Notes: generated by a model from the sequence alone, not told the origin. 47,723 bases of DNA from Mesorhizobium sp. B2-7-1 (GCF_006440735.1 NZ_VFUA01000043.1:1-47723); one strand, 5' to 3'. Shown: positions 1 to 8,244, numbered from the stretch's first letter. Program-made: numbers and translations.

Positions 1-45
1 TGGGAGAAGGTGGATCGGCGCCGTAGCGCCGAGACGGATGAGGGG
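1..45. repeat. Family C repeat, right arm only (cut by window edge)
   Basis: The stretch carries GGAGAAGGTGGATCGGCGC, a short loop, then GCGCCGAGACGG. It matches the right arm of the complete copy near 21807-21867. The left arm would lie before the window. Confidence 0.7.
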
Positions 46-79
46 TGCTGGACGGATCGCAACCGTTGGATGAGCCATC

Positions 80-679
80 ATGCCGGAAAAAATTATCCTC
101 GCTTCGGGCAGCCCGTACCGCAAGGCGATGCTCGTCAATGCCGGCCTCGACATCGAGGCGGTGCCGGCAAATGTCGACGAGCGCGCGCTGGAGGCCCCGC
201 TGAAGGACAGCGGCGCCTCGCCGGAGGACGTCGCCTCGATCCTGGCCGAGGCCAAGGCGACCGAGGTCAGCGAGCGCAGGCCAGGCGCGCTGGTGCTCGG
301 CTGCGACCAGACGCTGTCGCTCGGCGACGAGGTCTTTCATAAGCCTGCCGACATGGAAGGCGCGCGCCACCACCTGCTTGCGCTCTCGGACAAGACGCAT
401 CAATTGAACAGCGCCGCCGTGCTTTGCCGCGACGGCGCTGTGCTGTGGCGCCATGTCGGCGTTGTGAGCCTCACCATGCGCAAGCTCGATCCCGCCTTCA
501 TCGGCCGCCATCTCGCGCGCGTCGGCGCCAAGGCGCTGTCCAGCGTCGGCGCCTATCAGATCGAGGGCGAAGGCATCCAGCTGTTCGACAAGATCGAGGG
601 CGATTATTTGACCATCGTCGGTCTGCCGCTGCTGCCGGTGCTGAAGGAGCTGCGCGCGTTGGGAGCCATCGATGGCTGA
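80..679 (+). CDS. maf: Maf family nucleoside triphosphate pyrophosphatase
   Basis: A cytoplasmic house-cleaning enzyme that hydrolyses non-canonical or excess nucleoside triphosphates to monophosphates. The 199-residue length fits the family. Visible motifs are the N-terminal LASGSPYRKAML (residues 7-18), GCDQ with its conserved Asp near residue 76, and SVGAYQIEGEG (about 155-165) followed by the hydrophobic GLPLLPVL. The start is the first ATG of the frame. Its 3' end overlaps aroE by 8 bases, so the two are probably translated together in a maf-aroE-coaE-dnaQ run typical of Rhizobiales. The substrate (dTTP/UTP or m7GTP class) cannot be read from the sequence by eye. Confidence 0.93.
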   Translation: MPEKIILASGSPYRKAMLVNAGLDIEAVPANVDERALEAPLKDSGASPEDVASILAEAKATEVSERRPGALVLGCDQTLSLGDEVFHKPADMEGARHHLLALSDKTHQLNSAAVLCRDGAVLWRHVGVVSLTMRKLDPAFIGRHLARVGAKALSSVGAYQIEGEGIQLFDKIEGDYLTIVGLPLLPVLKELRALGAIDG

Positions 680-1505
680 GAAAAAGGCCTTCGTCACCGG
701 ACATCCGATCGCGCATTCGCGCTCGCCGAAGATCCACGGCCACTGGCTGGCCAAATACGGCATCGACGGCAGCTACCGGGCGCTCGACGTCGCGCCGGTG
801 GATTTCGCCGCTTTCCTGAAATCTCTCGGCGCGGACGGCTATCGCGGCGGCAATGTCACCATCCCGCACAAGGAAGCCGCTTTCGCCGGCGTCGACCGCC
901 GGGACCATGCGGCCGATGAAATCGGCGCGGTCAACACATTGTGGCTCGAGGATGGGCTTCTCTGGGGCGGCAACACCGACGGCTACGGCTTTGCCGCCAA
1001 TCTCGACCAATATGCGCTTGGATGGGCGGCCAATGGCCCGGCCGTGGTGCTTGGCGCCGGCGGCGCTTCCCGCGCGGTCATCCATGCCTTGAAGGAGCGC
1101 GGGGTGACGGATATCCGCATCGTCAACCGGACGCTCGCCCGCGCCGAGGAACTCGGGCGCCACTTTGGCGCCGGCATCTCGGCGCATGGCGCCGATGCGC
1201 TCGGCGAGCTGCTCGGCGACGCCGGCCTGCTGGTCAACACCACGGCGCTCGGCATGCATGGCAACGAAGCCCTCGCCGCCGATCCGAGCGGGTTGCCGGA
1301 CCACGCCGTTGTCACCGACATTGTCTATGTGCCGCTCGAGACGCCTTTGCTTGCCGCCGCCAGGGCGCGCGGCCTCAAGACGGTCGACGGGCTCGGTATG
1401 CTGCTGCATCAGGCTGTGCCTGGCTTCGAACGCTGGTTCGGCAGGAAGCCGGAGGTCACGAGCGAGCTGCGGCGCATGATCGTCGCCGACATCGAGGGCC
1501 ATTGA
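672..1505 (+). CDS. aroE: Shikimate 5-dehydrogenase (NADP-dependent)
   Basis: Reduces 3-dehydroshikimate to shikimate with NADPH in the chorismate pathway, in the cytoplasm. The 277-residue protein shows the substrate-binding SRSPKIHG (16-23), NVTIPHK (61-67, with the catalytic Lys at 67), NTDG (101-104), the dinucleotide loop GAGGASRAV (128-136) and an NRT motif that favours NADP over NAD. The ATG lies inside the end of maf, and the TGA shares one base with the coaE ATG. That continuous arrangement indicates a translationally coupled operon. Length and all key motifs are normal for AroE rather than for quinate-specific YdiB. Confidence 0.95.
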   Translation: MAEKKAFVTGHPIAHSRSPKIHGHWLAKYGIDGSYRALDVAPVDFAAFLKSLGADGYRGGNVTIPHKEAAFAGVDRRDHAADEIGAVNTLWLEDGLLWGGNTDGYGFAANLDQYALGWAANGPAVVLGAGGASRAVIHALKERGVTDIRIVNRTLARAEELGRHFGAGISAHGADALGELLGDAGLLVNTTALGMHGNEALAADPSGLPDHAVVTDIVYVPLETPLLAAARARGLKTVDGLGMLLHQAVPGFERWFGRKPEVTSELRRMIVADIEGH

Positions 1506-2110
1506 TGATCGTGCTCGGCCTTACCGGATCGATCGGCATGGGCAAGTCGGCGACGGCAAAGATGTTCGCCGAGGCGGGCGTGCCGGTGCATGATTCCGAC
1601 GAGACCGTGCATCGGCTTTATTCCGGCAAGGCGGCGCCCCTGGTCGAGGCGGCCTTCCCGGGCACGACGCAGGCCGGCGTGGTCGATCGCGTCAGGCTCG
1701 CCGGAAAAGTGCTGGGCGATCCCGCCGCGCTGAAGCAGCTCGAGGCGATCGTGCATCCGCTGGTGCGCGCCGACGCCGATGCGTTTCTGGCCAAACACCG
1801 CGCCGCCGGTGCGCCGCTCGCCGTGCTCGACATTCCGCTGCTGTTCGAAACGGGCGGCCGCGGCCGCGTCGACAAGGTCGTGGTCGTCACCGCTTCGCCC
1901 GAAATCCAGCGCGTCCGTGTGCTCGCTAGGCCAGGCATGAGCGAGGAGAAATTTGCCTCGATCCTCGCCAAGCAGGTGCCCGACGCGGAAAAACGCCGCC
2001 AGGCCGATTTCATCATCGACACCGGCCATGGTTTCGAGGCGGCGCGAAAAGCGGTCGAAGCCGTCATCGTCGAATTGACGGGGGATAAGTCCGGCCGGCA
2101 TGGCTCCTGA
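1505..2110 (+). CDS. coaE: Dephospho-CoA kinase
   Basis: Phosphorylates the 3'-hydroxyl of dephospho-CoA, the last step of coenzyme A synthesis. The 201-residue protein begins MIVLGLTGSIGMGKSA, with the Walker A P-loop at residues 8-16. It also has the family's VLDIPLLFE segment and an HPLVR motif. An open frame extends far upstream inside aroE, but the ATG at 1505 sits on the aroE stop (TGATG) and gives the normal length and N-terminus, so I chose it. It is third in the maf-aroE-coaE series. Nothing looks disrupted. Confidence 0.94.
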   Translation: MIVLGLTGSIGMGKSATAKMFAEAGVPVHDSDETVHRLYSGKAAPLVEAAFPGTTQAGVVDRVRLAGKVLGDPAALKQLEAIVHPLVRADADAFLAKHRAAGAPLAVLDIPLLFETGGRGRVDKVVVVTASPEIQRVRVLARPGMSEEKFASILAKQVPDAEKRRQADFIIDTGHGFEAARKAVEAVIVELTGDKSGRHGS

Positions 2111-2185
2111 CGTCCGCTGACAGCAGTCCCCATTGCCATTTTGTTCTGGTTTGTGATTCTGCTCTTTGGAGCGGATTGATTCGAA

Positions 2186-2890
2186 ATGCGTGAGATCATC
2201 TTCGATACGGAAACCACCGGCCTCGATTTGCGCGACGACCGCATCATCGAGCTCGGCGGCGTCGAGCTGGTCAACCGCTTCCCGACCGGCCGCACCTTTC
2301 ACAAATTCATCAATCCGCAAGGCCGCGCCATCCACGCCGAGGCGCAGGCCGTGCATGGTATCAGCGCCGCCGACCTTGTCGGCAAGCCAACCTTTGCCGA
2401 AATCGCGCAGGAATGGCTGGACTTTACCGACGGCGCCAAGCTGATCGCGCACAACGCCACCTTCGATATCGGCTTCCTCAACATCGAGTTCAGCCGGCTC
2501 GACCAGGCGGCCATCGATCCCGGCCGCATCGTCGACACGCTGGCGCTGGCGCGCCGCAAGCATCCGATGGGCCCGAACTCGCTCGACGCGCTCTGCCGGC
2601 GCTACGGCATCGACAACACGCGCCGCACCAAGCACGGCGCGCTGCTCGATTCCGAATTGCTGGCCGAGGTCTATATCGAGCTCATCGGCGGCAAGCAGGC
2701 GGCGCTCGTGCTGGAAGCGGTGGCGGTGCAGATGAACGGCTCAGGCGAGGTGGCCGACATCGACATCTCGGTCGGCGCAAGACCCATCGCCCTGCCGCCG
2801 CGCTTGAGCGAGGTGGACCGCGCGGCGCATGCCGGGCTGGTTTCGACGCTCGGCGAAAAGGCGCTGTGGCTGAAAGTGGCGGTGGGCTGA
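2186..2890 (+). CDS. dnaQ: DNA polymerase III epsilon subunit (3'-5' proofreading exonuclease)
   Basis: The proofreading subunit of the replicative polymerase core, a DEDDh exonuclease. The 234-residue protein shows ExoI DTETTGLD with catalytic Asp7 and Glu9, ExoII HNATFDIGFL, and the C-terminal ExoIII stretch HGALLDSELLAEVY with its His and Asp. A shorter, less conserved tail follows and would carry the alpha-subunit contact. It starts 75 bases after coaE with GGAG about 15 bases upstream. The same gene order, with dnaQ facing secB, is common in rhizobia. All four metal ligands and the general-base His are visible. Confidence 0.94.
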   Translation: MREIIFDTETTGLDLRDDRIIELGGVELVNRFPTGRTFHKFINPQGRAIHAEAQAVHGISAADLVGKPTFAEIAQEWLDFTDGAKLIAHNATFDIGFLNIEFSRLDQAAIDPGRIVDTLALARRKHPMGPNSLDALCRRYGIDNTRRTKHGALLDSELLAEVYIELIGGKQAALVLEAVAVQMNGSGEVADIDISVGARPIALPPRLSEVDRAAHAGLVSTLGEKALWLKVAVG

Positions 2891-2940
2891 GCGGGCCCTC
2901 TTGGCGCCAACCGTCGCGATTAGCCGAACCGCCCATCCCT

Positions 2941-3060
2941 TCGTCATACTCGGGCTTGACCCGAGTATCCATGCCGTGACCTCTGCCACAGAGTGCAACG
3001 GTGCGGAATTCTGTAACCGTTGCAACCCCTTGGCGTCACGGCATGGATCGCTGGACCGTC
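2941..3060. repeat. Family A palindromic element, short-arm type
   Basis: It opens with CGTCATACTCGGGCTTGACC, a hairpin arm, then TCCATGCCGTGAC. The centre has inverted TGCAACGGT/ACCGTTGCA around GGAATTCTG. The right side restarts with GTCACGGCATGGAT but then diverges, so this copy has lost its right terminus. Confidence 0.8.
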
Positions 3061-3101
3061 TCAGCCAATCGCGAACGTTGGCGACAGCCAGCATCTCCAA
3101 C

Positions 3102-3128
3102 AAAAAAAGCCCGGCGCGAAGCCGGGCT
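3102..3128 (-). terminator. Rho-independent terminator of secB
   Basis: Read on the minus strand, AGCCCGGC and GCCGGGCT form an 8-bp stem with a 5-base loop, followed by a run of seven T. It lies 28 bases past the secB stop. Confidence 0.9.
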
Positions 3129-3155
3129 CTCGATACGATGTGACGGTGCGCCTTC

Positions 3156-3659
3156 TCAGCTCACCTGGACCTTGCTCGCCGCCGCCTGGTCCTCGGCGAT
3201 GCGCTGCTGGAACATCTGCGCGAAATCGATCGGGTCGAGCATCAGCGGCGGGAAGCCGCCATTGCGCGTGGCGTCGGCGATGATCTGGCGGGCGAACGGG
3301 AACAGGAGCCGCGGGCATTCGATGAAGAGCAGCGGCAGCATGTGCTCCTGCGGGAAGCCCGAGATGGCGAAGACGCCGCCATAGACCAGCTCGACATTGA
3401 ACAGCACTTCCTGGTCGAAGGAGGCCTTGGCGTTCAGCGTCAGATTGACGTCGAACTGCTTGTCCGAGAGCGGGTTGGCGTTGACGTTGACATTGATGGC
3501 GATGCCAGGCGCCTTGTCGCGGCCGCGCAGCGAATTCGGCGCGCCGGGGCTTTCGAAGGACAGGTCCTTCACATATTGCGCAAGCACATTGAGCGACGGC
3601 TGGTTCTGGGTGCCGTTGCCGTTGGCGGCGCCGGTCGCGGCGTCATCGTTGCTGGCCAT
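3156..3659 (-). CDS. secB: Protein-export chaperone SecB
   Basis: A tetrameric cytosolic chaperone that keeps preproteins unfolded and passes them to SecA. The 167-residue protein matches the family's length. It shows the conserved core YVKDLSFESPGAP near residues 29-41, the beta-strand segment VNLTLNAK, and the C-terminal PRLLFPFARQIIADATRNGGFPP with PLMLDPIDFAQMF. The Ala/Asn/Gly-rich first 25 residues are variable, as in other alphaproteobacteria. It is transcribed toward dnaQ and ends at a strong intrinsic terminator (3102-3128), so it is probably monocistronic. Confidence 0.96.
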   Translation of the reverse strand: MASNDDAATGAANGNGTQNQPSLNVLAQYVKDLSFESPGAPNSLRGRDKAPGIAINVNVNANPLSDKQFDVNLTLNAKASFDQEVLFNVELVYGGVFAISGFPQEHMLPLLFIECPRLLFPFARQIIADATRNGGFPPLMLDPIDFAQMFQQRIAEDQAAASKVQVS

Positions 3660-3815
3660 GAGCCTTGGTCCTTTTGCCTGGGCAGCACTGCTGACCGGAT
3701 TGAAATCGCGGGTTCGCTACCATGGCCTGCTGGACAAAACAAGTTTTGCCGCCTCTGTCGGCAGAAGGAGCAGGACAGTGCAAACGTTGGGGATTTGGCC
3801 AAAGCTCCCCAACCT

Positions 3816-3972
3816 CGTCATTCCAGGGCGGAGCAGCTGCGGAGCAGCGTCGCGGAGACCCTGGAATCCATTCCGTGACCCTGATCGTAGGACGCAGCAG
3901 AGCGGAATTCCGCACCGTTGCGGCGCTCATGCGTCACGGCATGGATACTCGGGTCAAGCCCGAGTATGACGA
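3816..3972. repeat. Family A element with one long and one short arm
   Basis: The left arm is the long type (CATTCCAGGGCGGAGC ... CCCTGGAATCCA). The right arm is the short type (TGGATACTCGGGTCAAGCCC ... GTATGACG). The inner GTGAC and GTCAC boxes are intact, so this copy is a hybrid of two arm types. Confidence 0.8.
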
Positions 3973-4174
3973 CGTCACGTGGGCTCGGGCTAATCTCGGA
4001 CGTCGGCAAGCCCGGCATCGCCGCACGATCGTTTCCATTGAGGCCGTCTGGATCAGGGACGACATTCTGCGCGCTTCGCTTCTTGCTCCGCCCGTGGATG
4101 ACGATCGCAGTGGGCGCTTCGGCCAGTCTCCAAGGCATCTTACTTGCCAACGCGAACGACCGGCCAGAATCCGA
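3973..4174. other. Gap between repeat and fxsA; holds a partial family A right arm
   Basis: Bases 4065-4107 (TTCTGCGCGCTTCGC ... CCCGTGGATGACGAT) resemble an isolated family A right arm. I see no credible gene or promoter in the rest. Confidence 0.5.
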
Positions 4175-4669
4175 CTAGTCGTTCTTCAGCCGCCGCCAGG
4201 GCGAATTGTGGTCCGGCCGGTTCGGATAATCGTCGCGCGAATAGTCGCTGTCGTCGAGATCGATGACAGTATCGCGCCGGCGCGCCGAAAAGCCGCTCGA
4301 GAAGCTGGTCGCCATGACGATGCGGCTCTTTAGCACGCGCCAGGCGAAGTCGCGCACCGGCGGCAGCAAGAGAAGAATGGCGAAAATGTCGGTGATGAAG
4401 CCCGGGATGATCAACAGGATCGCCGCCAGCACGATCATCGCGCCATGCGCGAGCTGGCGGCTGGGATCATGCCCGGCATCCATTTCCGCCCGCACCCGCG
4501 TCATGACGCCGAAACCCTGATGCCGCAGCAGCAGGCTGCCGGCGACGCTGGAAAGGATGACCAGCCCGACCGTCGCCAAAGCGCCGATTTCGCGGCCGAC
4601 AACCACGAAGCCGGCGATCTCCAGCAGCGGCAGCAACAGCAGGAACAGCGGGATGAACGAAATGCGCAA
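4175..4669 (-). CDS. fxsA: FxsA family inner-membrane protein
   Basis: A small cytoplasmic-membrane protein of the FxsA family. E. coli FxsA is known for modulating phage F exclusion, and its normal function is unknown. The 164-residue protein has hydrophobic segments at about 5-45 (PLFLLLLPLLEIAGFVVVG, then ALATVGLVILSSVAGSLLL) and about 75-105 (GAMIVLAAILLIIPGFITD, with the family's IPGFITD signature). A charged Arg/Asp-rich tail follows. The only in-frame start giving the full first helix is TTG at 4669, with a weak ribosome site, so the exact start is uncertain. It is divergent from the Tim44-like gene across 188 bases. Confidence 0.88.
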   Translation of the reverse strand: MRISFIPLFLLLLPLLEIAGFVVVGREIGALATVGLVILSSVAGSLLLRHQGFGVMTRVRAEMDAGHDPSRQLAHGAMIVLAAILLIIPGFITDIFAILLLLPPVRDFAWRVLKSRIVMATSFSSGFSARRRDTVIDLDDSDYSRDDYPNRPDHNSPWRRLKND

Positions 4670-4857
4670 GTCTTGACCGATCGCTTTCTTGTTTTGCGGC
4701 CTGGCGGATAATCGCCACTGGCCTTGGCGCCCTTAGATAGGTATGGCTGCCTTTGATTTGAATGATTGCGCCTACCGTTCTATATGCTTTGAGTGTTGAA
4801 CGCTATGCGACCGCCGCCCCGACGGGTTAAGCCGGTCCGGCAAGAACAGGGTTCGAG

Positions 4858-5571
4858 TTGGCGGAAAATATGGGTTTCTTCGACTTCGGCACGATTTTCT
4901 TCCTGATTGCGGCGGTTGTGATCTTTTTCCAGCTGCGTAACGTGCTTGGGCGTCGCACCGGAAACGAGCGTCCGCCCTTCGATCCCTACTCGGCGAGCCG
5001 CACGCGCGAGGCCGATGCGGCGCAGAAGCCCGAAAATGTGGTGTCGCTGCCGCGCAAGCGCATGCCTGGCGAGGCCGAGACCTATGCCGATATCGACGCC
5101 TTCGCCAAGCCCGACACCGATCTCAACAAGGGCCTGCGCACCATCAAGGACAATGATGCGTCCTTCGAGCCCAAGGGCTTCGTCGACGGCGCCAAGATGG
5201 CCTATGAGATGATCGTCATGGCCTATGCCGACGGCGACCGCAAAACGCTGAAGAACCTTCTGTCGCGCGAGGTCTATGACGGCTTCGTCGCCGCGATCGG
5301 CGAGCGCGAGGCGAAGTCGGAGAAGATCCAGTCGTCCTTCGTCGGCATCGACAAGGCCGACATCGTCGCCGCCGAAATGAAGGGCTCGGAAGCGCATCTC
5401 ACGCTGCGCATCGTCTCCGAGCTGATCTCGGCGACCCGCGACAAGGCCGGCGCCGTCATCGACGGCGACCCGGAAACGGTGGCCGAGGTCAAGGATGTCT
5501 GGACCTTCGCCCGCGACACGCGCTCGCGCGACCCGAACTGGAAGCTCGTCGCCACCGAAGAAGAAGATTGA
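4858..5571 (+). CDS. Tim44/TimA-like inner-membrane protein
   Basis: A Tim44-domain protein of unknown bacterial function, anchored to the inner membrane and facing the cytoplasm. The 237 residues comprise one N-terminal membrane helix (FGTIFFLIAAVVIFFQL, about 8-24), a variable Pro/Arg-rich linker, and from about residue 85 the Tim44-like alpha+beta domain (GAKMAYEMIVMAYADGD, LKNLLSREVYDGF, VWTFARDTRSRDPNWKLV). The TTG at 4858 opens the frame. ATG at 4870 would remove only four residues and is equally possible. In rhizobia this gene regularly precedes mltA and smr, as it does here, suggesting an envelope role. Confidence 0.88.
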   Translation: MAENMGFFDFGTIFFLIAAVVIFFQLRNVLGRRTGNERPPFDPYSASRTREADAAQKPENVVSLPRKRMPGEAETYADIDAFAKPDTDLNKGLRTIKDNDASFEPKGFVDGAKMAYEMIVMAYADGDRKTLKNLLSREVYDGFVAAIGEREAKSEKIQSSFVGIDKADIVAAEMKGSEAHLTLRIVSELISATRDKAGAVIDGDPETVAEVKDVWTFARDTRSRDPNWKLVATEEED

Positions 5572-5575
5572 TCTA

Positions 5576-5624
5576 GAGCATGATGCCGAAAAGTGTGGAG
5601 CGGTTTTCGGATGACATCATGCTC
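5576..5624. repeat. Family B palindrome (GCATGATG type)
   Basis: GAGCATGATG (5576-5585) pairs with CATCATGCTC (5615-5624). The core CGAAAAGTGT...GGTTTTCGG is shared with copies near 11007, 14431, 30304, 34689 and 45450. It lies 5 bases after the Tim44-like stop. Confidence 0.85.
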
Positions 5625-5636
5625 CATATCTTTGAA

Positions 5637-5690
5637 TTAGAGGCGGATTCAGATTTCAGGTCGGACAGACCTGAAATCGTCCGTCTCTAA
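5637..5690. repeat. Long near-perfect hairpin upstream of mltA
   Basis: The outer stem TTAGAGGCGGA/TCCGTCTCTAA has one G-T pair. The inner stem GATTTCAGGTC/GACCTGAAATC is 11 bp and perfect, with a 5-base loop. A small asymmetric bulge separates them. There is no T-tract. It lies 16 bases before the mltA GTG. Confidence 0.85.
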
Positions 5691-5706
5691 GTGGCGGGGC
5701 TCGGTC

Positions 5707-6813
5707 GTGCCGCTCTCTTCCACATTCAGGGAAAAATCGTTCGATGACCTGCCCGGCTGGAGCGGGGATGATCACGCTGCGGCATTCGCCGCATTTCGCC
5801 GCTCGGCCTTCCACGCGCCGATAAAACCTTACCGCACCGGATCGCTCGGCGTCGATTTCAATGCTTTTGCCGATGCCTATGCCCAGGCGCGTGCCGTTTC
5901 GGAGCCGAATCGGTTCGAGGCGCGATCCTTCTTCGAACGGCATTTCGTCCCCGCTCTGGTCGTCCCCGACAATGGAGGCTCGGGTCTCGTCACCGGTTTT
6001 TATGAACCGCAAGTCGAGGCCTCGCCGGTCAGGACGGAGCGGTTCACCGTGCCGCTGCTGTCCCGCCCCGCCGACCTGGTCGACATCGACGACGGCAACC
6101 GGCCGGCCGGCATGGATGCCTATCTGGCCTTCGCCCGCCGGACGGATACCGGCCCTGCCGAATATTTCGACCGCGGCGAAATCGAGCGCGGCGCGCTTGC
6201 CGGCCAGAACCTCGAAATCGCCTGGCTCGCCGAAAAGGTCGACGCCTTCTTCGTCCATGTGCAGGGCGCAGCTAGACTGAAGATGACCGACGGCAGGCTC
6301 ACCCGCGTCACCTATGCCGCCAAGTCCGGCCAGCGCTTCGCCGGCCCCGGCAAGGTCCTGAGCGATCTCGGCGAGATCCCGCTGGAAAAGGTGACGATGC
6401 AGTCGATCCGCGCCTGGTTCAAGGCGCATCCCGATCGCGTCGACGAGATCCTGTGGCAAAACCGCTCCTATATCTTCTTCCGCGAAGCCGCGGTCGACGA
6501 TGCGGCGCTTGGGCCGATCGCCGCCGCCAAGGTGCCGCTGACGCCTGGGCGCTCGGTCGCGGTCGACCGCCTGCTGCACACTTTCGGCACGCCCTTCTAT
6601 ATCGACGCGCCGACGCTCACCGCCTTCGGCGAAAAACCGTTCCGGCGGCTGATGATCGCGCAGGACACCGGCTCGGCCATCACTGGCCCGGCCCGCGGCG
6701 ATCTCTTCGCCGGCTCCGGCGATGCCGCCGGCGAAATCGCCGGCGTCGTCCGCAATGCGGCGGATTTTTATGCCCTGGTTCCCCGCGGCCTGCTCGACGG
6801 AGCGACCCGGTGA
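5707..6813 (+). CDS. mltA: Membrane-bound lytic murein transglycosylase A (MltA)
   Basis: Cleaves the MurNAc-GlcNAc bond of peptidoglycan to leave 1,6-anhydro ends. The 368 residues cover the MltA barrel (GLVTGFYEPQVEASPVR near 100, then VDAFFVHVQGAARLKM with the family's barrel signature). The C-terminal 3D domain includes IAQDTGSAITGPARGDLF, which contains the expected catalytic Asp. The GTG at 5707 is the assigned start. No signal peptide or lipobox is visible, although this is an envelope enzyme, so the true start may differ. A long hairpin ends 16 bases upstream. The stop overlaps the smr start (GTGA). Confidence 0.92.
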   Translation: MPLSSTFREKSFDDLPGWSGDDHAAAFAAFRRSAFHAPIKPYRTGSLGVDFNAFADAYAQARAVSEPNRFEARSFFERHFVPALVVPDNGGSGLVTGFYEPQVEASPVRTERFTVPLLSRPADLVDIDDGNRPAGMDAYLAFARRTDTGPAEYFDRGEIERGALAGQNLEIAWLAEKVDAFFVHVQGAARLKMTDGRLTRVTYAAKSGQRFAGPGKVLSDLGEIPLEKVTMQSIRAWFKAHPDRVDEILWQNRSYIFFREAAVDDAALGPIAAAKVPLTPGRSVAVDRLLHTFGTPFYIDAPTLTAFGEKPFRRLMIAQDTGSAITGPARGDLFAGSGDAAGEIAGVVRNAADFYALVPRGLLDGATR

Positions 6814-7334
6814 GTCGCCGCGACGACCATCTGAGCGACGACGACCGCATCCTGTGGAACCTGGTGGCGCGTTCGGCCCGGCCGCTGAAGGGCAAGACCG
6901 CGGTCGAGATCCCCGACATCGTCGAGCCGCCGCCCGAGCCGCCGCGCCCGCCCGTCAACGGCGTTGCGGCGGTGGCCGCCAAGCCGAAGACGCCGCATGT
7001 CTCGCATACGCTCGACGACCAGACGCTGCACAAGCTGAAAAAAGGCCGGCTGCCGCTCGAAGGCCGCGTCGACCTGCACGGCATGACGCAGGACGAGGCC
7101 TATTCGCTGCTGCTCACCTTCCTCAACCGGGCGCATGCCGGCGGCATCCGCTATGTGCTGATCATCACCGGCAAGGGTTCGTCCTCCGGCGGCGATGGCA
7201 TCCTGCGCCGCGCCGTGCCGGCCTGGCTGTCGACGCCCGCTTTTAGGCATCTTGTGTCCAGCCACGATCACGCCGCCCGCAACCACGGCGGTTCGGGCGC
7301 GCTCTATGTGCGGCTGCGGCGGATACGCGCATGA
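6810..7334 (+). CDS. Smr domain protein (MutS2 C-terminal-like)
   Basis: A stand-alone Smr protein of 174 residues. Smr domains bind or nick nucleic acid, but the role of this short form is unknown. After a Pro-rich linker (IVEPPPEPPRPPVNG) the domain begins near residue 85 with VDLHGMTQDEAY (the DLHG motif), then LIITGKG and GGSGALYV, the family's three signatures. The GTG at 6810 overlaps the mltA stop by four bases. The open frame extends further upstream only as a shadow of mltA. The Tim44-MltA-Smr order is conserved in many rhizobia. Confidence 0.92.
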   Translation: MSRRDDHLSDDDRILWNLVARSARPLKGKTAVEIPDIVEPPPEPPRPPVNGVAAVAAKPKTPHVSHTLDDQTLHKLKKGRLPLEGRVDLHGMTQDEAYSLLLTFLNRAHAGGIRYVLIITGKGSSSGGDGILRRAVPAWLSTPAFRHLVSSHDHAARNHGGSGALYVRLRRIRA

Positions 7335-7359
7335 GCGGGCCGACCAAGAGGATGCCTAG

Positions 7360-7722
7360 GTGACCCCGTTCGGCGAAAAGCTCAGGGCGCTGCGCGCCGA
7401 ACGCGGCGTCAGCCAGAAGGCGATGGCCGAGGCCATCGGCGTCAGCGCCGCCTATCTGTCGGCGCTCGAGCACGGCCGCCGCGGCGCCCCGACCTGGACG
7501 CTGATCCAGAAGATCATCGGCTATTTCAACATCATCTGGGACGATGCCGAGGATCTCGCCCGTCTCGCCGAAAGCTCGCATCCCAGGGTTAGGATCGACA
7601 CGTCCGGCCTGTCGCCGGCGGCGACCGAGCTGGCCAACCTTCTGGCCGAAAGCATCGAGAGGTTGGACGAGGCGGAGTTGCGGAAAATCACGGCGACGGT
7701 CCGGGCCGCGCTGAGGGGATAG
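7360..7722 (+). CDS. XRE-type helix-turn-helix transcriptional regulator
   Basis: A 120-residue DNA-binding protein with a Cro/CI HTH at about residues 4-58 (FGEKLRALRAERGVSQKAMA, then GVSAAYLSALEHGRRGAP). A helical tail follows (LANLLAESIERLDEAELRKI). The start is GTG at 7360, 25 bases after smr on the same strand, so it is probably the last gene of the mltA operon. The target is unknown, and no inverted repeat stands out immediately upstream. It could regulate the envelope genes before it. Confidence 0.9.
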   Translation: MTPFGEKLRALRAERGVSQKAMAEAIGVSAAYLSALEHGRRGAPTWTLIQKIIGYFNIIWDDAEDLARLAESSHPRVRIDTSGLSPAATELANLLAESIERLDEAELRKITATVRAALRG

Positions 7723-7769
7723 TTTGCCAGGATGACAAACGGGTGGGTTTATCCGAAGCGCCCGAACTT

Positions 7770-7950
7770 CGTCATCCACGGGCGGAGCGGTAGCGAAGCG
7801 GACGCGCAGACCCGAGGATCCATTCCGTGACCTTTGGCCGGGGGATGCAGCGGAGCAGAATTCTGCATCCCGGTAACGCCTCAACTTCACGGAATGGATT
7901 CCAGGGTCTGCGCGCGTCGCTCTGCTCCTTGCTCCGCCCTGGAATGACGA
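7770..7950. repeat. Family A palindromic element, two long arms
   Basis: The left arm runs from CGTCATCCACGGGCGGAGC to GATCCATTCCGTGAC. The right arm runs from CACGGAATGGATTCCAGGG to GGAATGACGA. The variable centre holds GCAGAATTCTGC. Confidence 0.85.
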
Positions 7951-8007
7951 AGCCGCGTGACCGTTGCCTTCGCCCTCCACAACTGAGCCCGTAGGAGCCG
8001 CCCGAGA

Positions 8008-8244
8008 TCAATACTTGCCGGCGCCCGCGCCGTTGGTGCTGCCCCGGCCGCCATTGTCGTGATCGCCGCCGCGACCGTGCCCGCCCATGCAACTCGCATC
8101 GCCGGCGCCACAGCAATGGCCACTCCACAGATCATTGAGGTTTTTCTGGGCGCAGCTTTTGACGGTCTCGTCCGCCAGGGCGGATCCGGTCAGGGCCGAC
8201 ACCGCGACGGCGGCAAGCAGGGTGTTTCGCAGGAAAGCAGTCAT
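8008..8244 (-). CDS. Small secreted Cys- and Gly-rich protein, unknown
   Basis: I do not recognise this 78-residue protein. It has a clear signal peptide (MTAFLRNTLLAAVAVSALTG, cleavage likely after SALA at residue 24). The mature part of about 54 residues has four Cys (SCAQ, HCCG and SCMG) and a low-complexity tail of Gly, His, Asp and Asn. The odd-spaced Cys cluster and His/Asp-rich tail could bind metal or form disulfides in the periplasm, but this is inference. It lies between two family A repeats and on the same strand as the BTLCP gene upstream. Confidence 0.65.
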   Translation of the reverse strand: MTAFLRNTLLAAVAVSALTGSALADETVKSCAQKNLNDLWSGHCCGAGDASCMGGHGRGGDHDNGGRGSTNGAGAGKY

